From: Blautia sp.
Lineage (GTDB): Bacteria > Bacillota > Clostridia > Lachnospirales > Lachnospiraceae
Assembly: GCA_023664455.1 (NCBI GenBank)
Contig: JAMPFM010000001.1
Location: forward strand, 152,164-206,488
DNA: 54,325 nt
Direction: 5' to 3'
In this document: piece after piece, positions 50,423-54,325 of the stretch
How positions within the stretch are numbered: position 1 is the first letter of the stretch
Layout: every line of letters begins with the position of its first letter
The notes under the pieces: generated by a model
Told to the model about the DNA's origin: nothing
Seen by the model: only the letters and a program-made list of their open reading frames with translations
Database searches by the model: none
Program-made: the position numbers and the translations under genes

Positions 50423-51286
50423 ATGTGGATAGCTGATGAATGGAAAGAATATGAAGTCATAGATACTTCCGCCGGGGAAAAACTGGAACGATGGGGTAAA
50501 TACCTCTTAGTCAGACCGGATCCGCAGGTCATCTGGAATACGAAAAAAGAACAGCCGGGCTGGCGCAGACCAAATGCGCACTACCATAGAAGCTCTAAGG
50601 GCGGCGGGGAATGGGAATTTTTCGATTTGCCCAAGGAATGGCACATTTCCTATAAAGAACTGACTTTTCACCTGAAACCCTTCAATTTCAAACATACCGG
50701 TCTGTTCCCGGAACAGGCTGTCAACTGGGAATGGTTTTCTTCTATTATAAAAGCGGCGCACAGACCGGTGAAAGCGCTAAACCTGTTCGCCTACACGGGC
50801 GGCGCTACCATTGCCGCCGCCAAAGCCGGCGCCAGCGTGACCCATGTGGACGCTTCTAAGGGTATGGTTACATGGGCAAAAGAAAACGCAACAGCTTCAG
50901 GTCTTGGTGATGCGCCCATTCGCTATCTTGTGGATGATTGCGTGAAATTCGTCGAGCGGGAAATCCGCCGGGGAAATACTTACGACGCAATCATTATGGA
51001 TCCCCCCTCTTATGGCAGGGGTCCCAAAGGAGAAATCTGGAAAATCGAAGACAGTATTTTCCCATTTTTACAACTGACCGCACAGATTTTGTCCAAAGAC
51101 GCGCTTTTCGTCCTGATCAATTCCTATACGACGGGACTGCAGCCTGCGGTGCTTTCCTATATGCTCAACACGGTTATCGTTCCTGCCTTCGGCGGAGAGA
51201 CAACCGCTTGCGAAATCGGGCTGCCCGTCAGTGCAAACGGTCTGATACTGCCCTGCGGCGCCTCTGGCAGATGGCAAAAAAAATAG
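50423..51286 (+). CDS. class I SAM-dependent rRNA methyltransferase, RlmI/RlmK-like
   Basis: A 287-residue methyltransferase. The SAM loop NLFAYTGGATIAAAKAG, the acidic VTHVDASKGMV strand end and the target-base motif IIMDPPSYGRG are those of the RlmI/RlmL-K group modifying 23S rRNA. The N-terminal PUA domain of RlmI is missing. Start at 50423 chosen for GAAAGGGGAACG just upstream; the open frame before it lies in mobile element copy C. Exact target base not determinable. Confidence 0.82.
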   Translation: MWIADEWKEYEVIDTSAGEKLERWGKYLLVRPDPQVIWNTKKEQPGWRRPNAHYHRSSKGGGEWEFFDLPKEWHISYKELTFHLKPFNFKHTGLFPEQAVNWEWFSSIIKAAHRPVKALNLFAYTGGATIAAAKAGASVTHVDASKGMVTWAKENATASGLGDAPIRYLVDDCVKFVEREIRRGNTYDAIIMDPPSYGRGPKGEIWKIEDSIFPFLQLTAQILSKDALFVLINSYTTGLQPAVLSYMLNTVIVPAFGGETTACEIGLPVSANGLILPCGASGRWQKK

Positions 51287-51312
51287 CTCCCCGAAAGAAG
51301 CTATTTTGTCTT
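51278..51312. terminator. bidirectional terminator
   Basis: AAAATAGCT / AGCTATTTT stem with T runs on both sides between the converging methyltransferase (+) and membrane-protein (-) genes. Confidence 0.85.
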
Positions 51313-51319
51313 TTCCCTA

Positions 51320-51772
51320 TCAATAATATGCACTGGAAAGTCCAATGCCCATCGCTACAAGCGCTATCACGATAACCAGATAGATTGCCATAACGATTGC
51401 CGCCCAAATCAGGCATGCCTTGAAATAATTTGATTTACTCTTCTTCTCGCTCTTACTGAATGCCCATACAAACATCATAATCAGATTCACGCAGGGGATC
51501 AGCAGAATCAGCATGGATATCAGCCATTCGCCTACTTTTACCGGCTCTTCCAAATCCGTCTGCGGATAAGGATTAGAATAACTATTGTTATTGTACTGAT
51601 ATGGCTGATAATTAGGATTCTGGTTATATCCGCCATTGTCCTGATATCCATTCTCAGCATAATTCATTGTCTGGTTGTTCTGATAGGCATTATCCCCATA
51701 ATTCGTTGTCTGCCCATTGTTCGGATCTGCGCCGCCTGCCTGCCCATTCGGGTACATGTTGTTACTGTCCAT
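51320..51772 (-). CDS. small membrane protein with Asn/Tyr/Gln-rich N-terminal tail
   Basis: A 150-residue protein. The first 75 residues are a disordered tail very rich in Asn, Tyr, Gln and Gly (units like YQNNQTMNY), followed by two hydrophobic segments (about 83-102 and 122-145) with a charged Lys-rich loop between. Similar tails occur in small Firmicute membrane proteins of unknown function. AGGGAGGAAAAA precedes ATG. Single-gene transcript ending at the bidirectional terminator. Confidence 0.65.
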   Translation of the reverse strand: MDSNNMYPNGQAGGADPNNGQTTNYGDNAYQNNQTMNYAENGYQDNGGYNQNPNYQPYQYNNNSYSNPYPQTDLEEPVKVGEWLISMLILLIPCVNLIMMFVWAFSKSEKKSKSNYFKACLIWAAIVMAIYLVIVIALVAMGIGLSSAYY

Positions 51773-51829
51773 TTTTTTCCTCCCTCATATAATGCGCCAA
51801 CTTTCGCTGACTAATTTCTTCTTATTCTA

Positions 51830-52297
51830 TCACATTATCTTCAATTCGTGTAGTATTTGTTTGTAAAATGGGAAAAAATTTGACAACATATTATTTTCCA
51901 TATAAACATAAGGGATTCTATCTGGAAAATACAGATACATCCGCCACCCATACAAAACAAGCAGCAGAATTAAAAAAGCCCCGATTAACAGCCGTATCCC
52001 TTTGGCGTCCCGCCCCAGCACATACCGATTCCATAGAAAATAAAGAAAAATACAAGCAGCCGGTATCCCCATCGGATGCATCTGTACGGACAGTCCCACG
52101 CGCCCCGTCGCCAGATACCATAGCGCTCTGGTCATTCCACAGCCCGGACAAGGGAATCCCGTAACAATCACCATCGGGCAGAAAGCATGAAAAAAAAGGT
52201 TGACCACAACGGTGTAAACCGCTATGGCAGCAGCCGCCATCCACAAATTTCTGATATCCTGTAAAATCCGTGCTTTTATTTCTTTTAGCCGGTTCAT
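51830..52297 (-). CDS. DUF2752 membrane protein
   Basis: A 155-residue protein of the DUF2752 family, recognised by the FPCPGCGMTRALWYL motif, whose Cys residues are probably functional. Three hydrophobic segments at about 18-38, 75-92 and 100-120. GAGAGGATGAA precedes ATG at 52297; the open frame 31 codons upstream overlaps nothing and lacks family similarity. It follows the TraX-like gene by 77 nt. Confidence 0.75.
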   Translation of the reverse strand: MNRLKEIKARILQDIRNLWMAAAAIAVYTVVVNLFFHAFCPMVIVTGFPCPGCGMTRALWYLATGRVGLSVQMHPMGIPAACIFLYFLWNRYVLGRDAKGIRLLIGAFLILLLVLYGWRMYLYFPDRIPYVYMENNMLSNFFPFYKQILHELKIM

Positions 52298-52374
52298 TTC
52301 ATCCTCTCCATATGTTCCGTTTCCTATCCGCCAGCCTTTCCTGTCAGAATGCAAGCATCTTCTATCCCATACCA

Positions 52375-53136
52375 TCACCCAAAAAACCACCGCTTCATTC
52401 CATATAACAGCAGCAAATGAATCGGGTAAAACAGATAATAACAGGCTTTGGGTAATTGTTTTCCCTTCTGTCCATTATAAAAATAAATCAGGATAAATGC
52501 CAGCAGCCCATACAACTCGCTCCTGCCGGACTTTAAAAGTGTGGTAAAAGGGATTCCCTGTCCATAATACCGGACGACATAAACGAGTACGATTCCCACA
52601 TAAATCGTAACAGACCCCACCACAAACTGGAGCCAGAAAGATTTCCGGCACAGATAAAAGACGAGAATCAGCATCACACCCATAAACATATAATCTGTTT
52701 TCAGCAGCGCCGCCAGCATACAACATAAAGCCGCTCCCGCAAACTGCATCACCGGTCTGCCTTTCAATGTCTTCCAGAAATAAAGCGCCATCACGCCGAG
52801 AAACAGAGTAAAATATACATTCTGCCCCTTCATCGTAAAAACTTCCCCATTGATTGCTAAATCAAAAGGAATCTCGGACAGCAGCGCGAAGATGCCTAAA
52901 CGCAGCAGATATTTTCCTTGGCTGCGGGTATGTAAAAAACCTTCCACTATCATAAAGGCAAAGAGAATAAAAGCAATCCTTCCGATGGCACGTCCGATTC
53001 GGTATACTGTATACATATCCGACCAAGGCTGCCCCTGCGCTTTCAGATAGGTGATATATGCCCAGAACACCACCGCAAAAAAGTGGTCTACAAGCATAGA
53101 CAAATATGCTGTATGTTTTAAATTCGCACTGCTCAA
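52375..53136 (-). CDS. TraX-family membrane protein
   Basis: A 253-residue multi-pass protein of the TraX family (first noted as the pilin acetylase of F plasmid, widespread in Firmicutes as an acyltransferase-like protein). Typical features: the NLKHTAYLSMLVDHF start, RIGRAIGRIAFILFAF, and the RLGIFALLSEIPFDLAIN segment. About eight hydrophobic segments. Substrate unknown. 19 nt after the DUF3887 gene. Confidence 0.78.
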   Translation of the reverse strand: MSSANLKHTAYLSMLVDHFFAVVFWAYITYLKAQGQPWSDMYTVYRIGRAIGRIAFILFAFMIVEGFLHTRSQGKYLLRLGIFALLSEIPFDLAINGEVFTMKGQNVYFTLFLGVMALYFWKTLKGRPVMQFAGAALCCMLAALLKTDYMFMGVMLILVFYLCRKSFWLQFVVGSVTIYVGIVLVYVVRYYGQGIPFTTLLKSGRSELYGLLAFILIYFYNGQKGKQLPKACYYLFYPIHLLLLYGMKRWFFG

Positions 53137-53155
53137 AACCTTTTCCTCCCGATGT

Positions 53156-53803
53156 TTATTGCCAGAAAAGTCCTTCTAAATCCATATCAGGATCAAAATT
53201 TATCGTATATAATACATTCACATTTCCATAACTCACACGCACCTGCGTCACTGCATATACTTTCCCGCGCATCTTTAATTCCGCGGCGTATATCGTCCCG
53301 ATTTCCTTTAATTCGCCCCAGTCTGTGCTGATAGTGGCGCGCGCTTCGTCAATGGTTTCCTGAGTCAGCATCGGTTTCATCTGTTCGGAAGCTTCCGCCT
53401 GCAAAGCCTCAAAATCATTTTCTTCCAGCAGAAGAATCACTTCCTTTGCCCGCTCTTCCAACTTCGCCTGACTAAACTTACCGCTTTTCCCGACTTCATA
53501 TGTTTTGGGCATCATCCACCAGACGCACGCGATTAAAACTGCCAGAAGCGCAACAGCAGATGCGACGTTTTTCCACATTCTATTCCGTTTATACGCCTTC
53601 TGTTCTTCTTTTGACAGATTCTGATTAAAGGCTTCCGCAATTTCTTCCGGCGTGCCCATGCTTTCCATAATCTGCGCTAATTCCTCGCCCTGCTGCATAC
53701 GCCCGGAAATATCCGATTCCAGTTGTTTTGTGATTTCCTTCCTTTTGGTCCCCGAACAATTCACTTTCTTTACAATACGGTTTACATATTGGTCCATTTG
53801 CAT
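53156..53803 (-). CDS. DUF1700/HAAS-like and DUF3887 membrane protein
   Basis: A 215-residue protein: N-terminal HAAS-like helices (about 1-60, ITKQLESDISGRM, MGTPEEIAEAFNQ), one membrane segment (about 80-97) and a DUF3887 domain (about 115-213, ENDFEALQAEASEQMKPML). Such proteins sit directly downstream of PadR regulators, as here (10 nt). The external domain may serve envelope stress or regulation; function unknown. Confidence 0.75.
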   Translation of the reverse strand: MQMDQYVNRIVKKVNCSGTKRKEITKQLESDISGRMQQGEELAQIMESMGTPEEIAEAFNQNLSKEEQKAYKRNRMWKNVASAVALLAVLIACVWWMMPKTYEVGKSGKFSQAKLEERAKEVILLLEENDFEALQAEASEQMKPMLTQETIDEARATISTDWGELKEIGTIYAAELKMRGKVYAVTQVRVSYGNVNVLYTINFDPDMDLEGLFWQ

Positions 53804-53813
53804 TTCTATCCCC

Positions 53814-54182
53814 CTATTCCTTCCCTATTCTGCAATGCTCCGATGTCTCATCTCCCGTAATACAATCGACGCCGGATACAATCTGCTGCCAGATTTGGTA
53901 AATCTGAGGCAGCGCTTCCCGTCCTTTGTCCGTCAGGACATAATATTTTCTGGGAATCTGCTTTTCTTCCGGCTCGCTCCACTTGCTTTCTACAAGCTGC
54001 TCGTCTTCTAGCCGGTACAAAATCGGATACAGTGTGCCTTCCTTCAGGCAAAAAACGCCGCCGCTCTTTTCCTGCAGCTCCTGAATCAGTTGATAGCCAT
54101 ATTTTCTCTGCTCCTCCAACAGCTTCAAAACCAGCATATCCAAAACGCCTTTTTTCATCTGCCGCCCATACTTATCATTCAT
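53814..54182 (-). CDS. PadR-family transcriptional regulator
   Basis: A 122-residue PadR regulator with the winged-helix core LDMLVLKLLEEQRKYGYQLIQ split over residues 14-35, FCLKEGTLYPILYRLED and KYYVLTDKGREALPQ. It pairs with the HAAS/DUF3887 gene 10 nt downstream, a common PadR arrangement, and likely represses the pair. AAAAGGAG is 13 nt upstream of ATG, a rather long spacing. Confidence 0.88.
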   Translation of the reverse strand: MNDKYGRQMKKGVLDMLVLKLLEEQRKYGYQLIQELQEKSGGVFCLKEGTLYPILYRLEDEQLVESKWSEPEEKQIPRKYYVLTDKGREALPQIYQIWQQIVSGVDCITGDETSEHCRIGKE

Positions 54183-54185
54183 CGA

Positions 54186-54325
54186 CTATCCCATACTCCT
54201 TTTATGTACCGCCGTGACTTCTGACTTTGCTTTCGCCTCTGCCTCTGCCTCTGCCTTTGCCTCTGCTTTCGCCTTTGCCTCTGCTTTCGCCTTTGCCTCT
54301 GCTTTCGCCTTTGCCTCTGCTTTCG
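54186..54325 (-). CDS. possible C-terminus of an Ala/Lys/Glu-repeat protein, cut by the right edge
   Basis: On the minus strand a frame runs from the edge through repeated AEAKAK units and ends SEVTAVHKRSMG with TAG at 54186-54188. The 18-bp DNA repeat keeps frame and codes a periodic charged helix, as in linker or tail regions. It may also be non-coding repeat; the decision needs the sequence beyond the edge. Confidence 0.35.
   Translation of the reverse strand, partial: KAEAKAKAEAKAKAEAKAKAEAKAEAEAEAKAKSEVTAVHKRSMG
54226..54325. repeat. hexamer-based tandem repeat at the right edge
   Basis: Variants of GCCTCT, GCCTTT and GCTTTC build an 18-bp unit GCCTTTGCCTCTGCTTTC repeated about four times (54253-54325) after four GCCTCT hexamers, running off the window. 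Confidence 0.9.

Overview
The window reads as chromosome of a low-to-moderate-GC Firmicute, most likely a butyrate-forming Lachnospiraceae-type gut Clostridium relative. The grounds are the complete thl-crt-hbd-bcd-etfB-etfA set, Shine-Dalgarno sites of the AGGAGG type before almost every gene, sigma-A promoters of TTGACA-N17-TATAAT form, and families typical of that group (long-form HPF, SH3-NlpC/P60 and CAP secreted proteins, TraX-like and DUF2752 membrane proteins, Rpn/PDDEXK transposase-like nuclease). No rRNA, tRNA or CRISPR array was seen.

Layout. 1-0.5 kb: a partial coiled-coil ORF and intron-like RNA sequence behind a terminator. 0.5-6.6 kb: butyryl-CoA operon on the minus strand, with a promoter inside the preceding M23 peptidase gene. 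6.7-11.9 kb: M23 peptidase, hibernation factor HPF, NlpC/P60 hydrolase (with a WalR-like box), a thioredoxin-reductase-like flavoprotein and a divergent FabG-like reductase. 12-18.3 kb: a catalytically dead, truncated SF1 helicase and a 1511-residue secreted CAP protein. 18.4-21.9 kb: AlbA_2/Schlafen-type regulator, an XRE-HTH fused to a PurM-like AIR synthase, and a HAM1/ITPase-like pyrophosphatase. 22.3-25.7 kb: response regulator, ABC ATPase, permease and histidine kinase, a peptide-resistance type module. 25.8-26.9 kb: rplM-rpsI with a long leader. 27-31.7 kb: Rpn-like nuclease, glycogen phosphorylase and its LacI-type regulator with twin operators. 31.9-32.9 kb: broken PadR gene plus DUF2812. 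33-37.3 kb: an AT-rich probable defence island, AAA ATPase-HNH-PglZ in one overlapping operon. 37.4-38.9 kb: LemA pair. 39-45.8 kb: phosphorelay operon of a degenerate HD-GYP regulator and two giant hybrid kinases, one fused to a DegV domain. 45.9-54.3 kb: PPi-type phosphofructokinase, Ca/Na antiporter, MATE pump, rRNA methyltransferase, small membrane proteins, PadR/DUF3887 pair and a tandem repeat at the right edge.

The most notable finds are: (i) three copies of a 223-224 bp imperfect palindrome with inverted termini, each flanked by a 9-bp direct repeat (9/9, 8/9 and 7/9 identical), which looks like a non-autonomous mobile element that keeps landing next to promoters; (ii) the Septu-like ATPase/HNH pair coupled to a BREX-type PglZ without the rest of BREX; (iii) the XRE-PurM and kinase-REC-DegV fusions; and (iv) a dead SF1 helicase. 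Several single-base losses in short homopolymers (PadR, PglZ) may be real decay or consensus errors and should be checked against reads before being interpreted.
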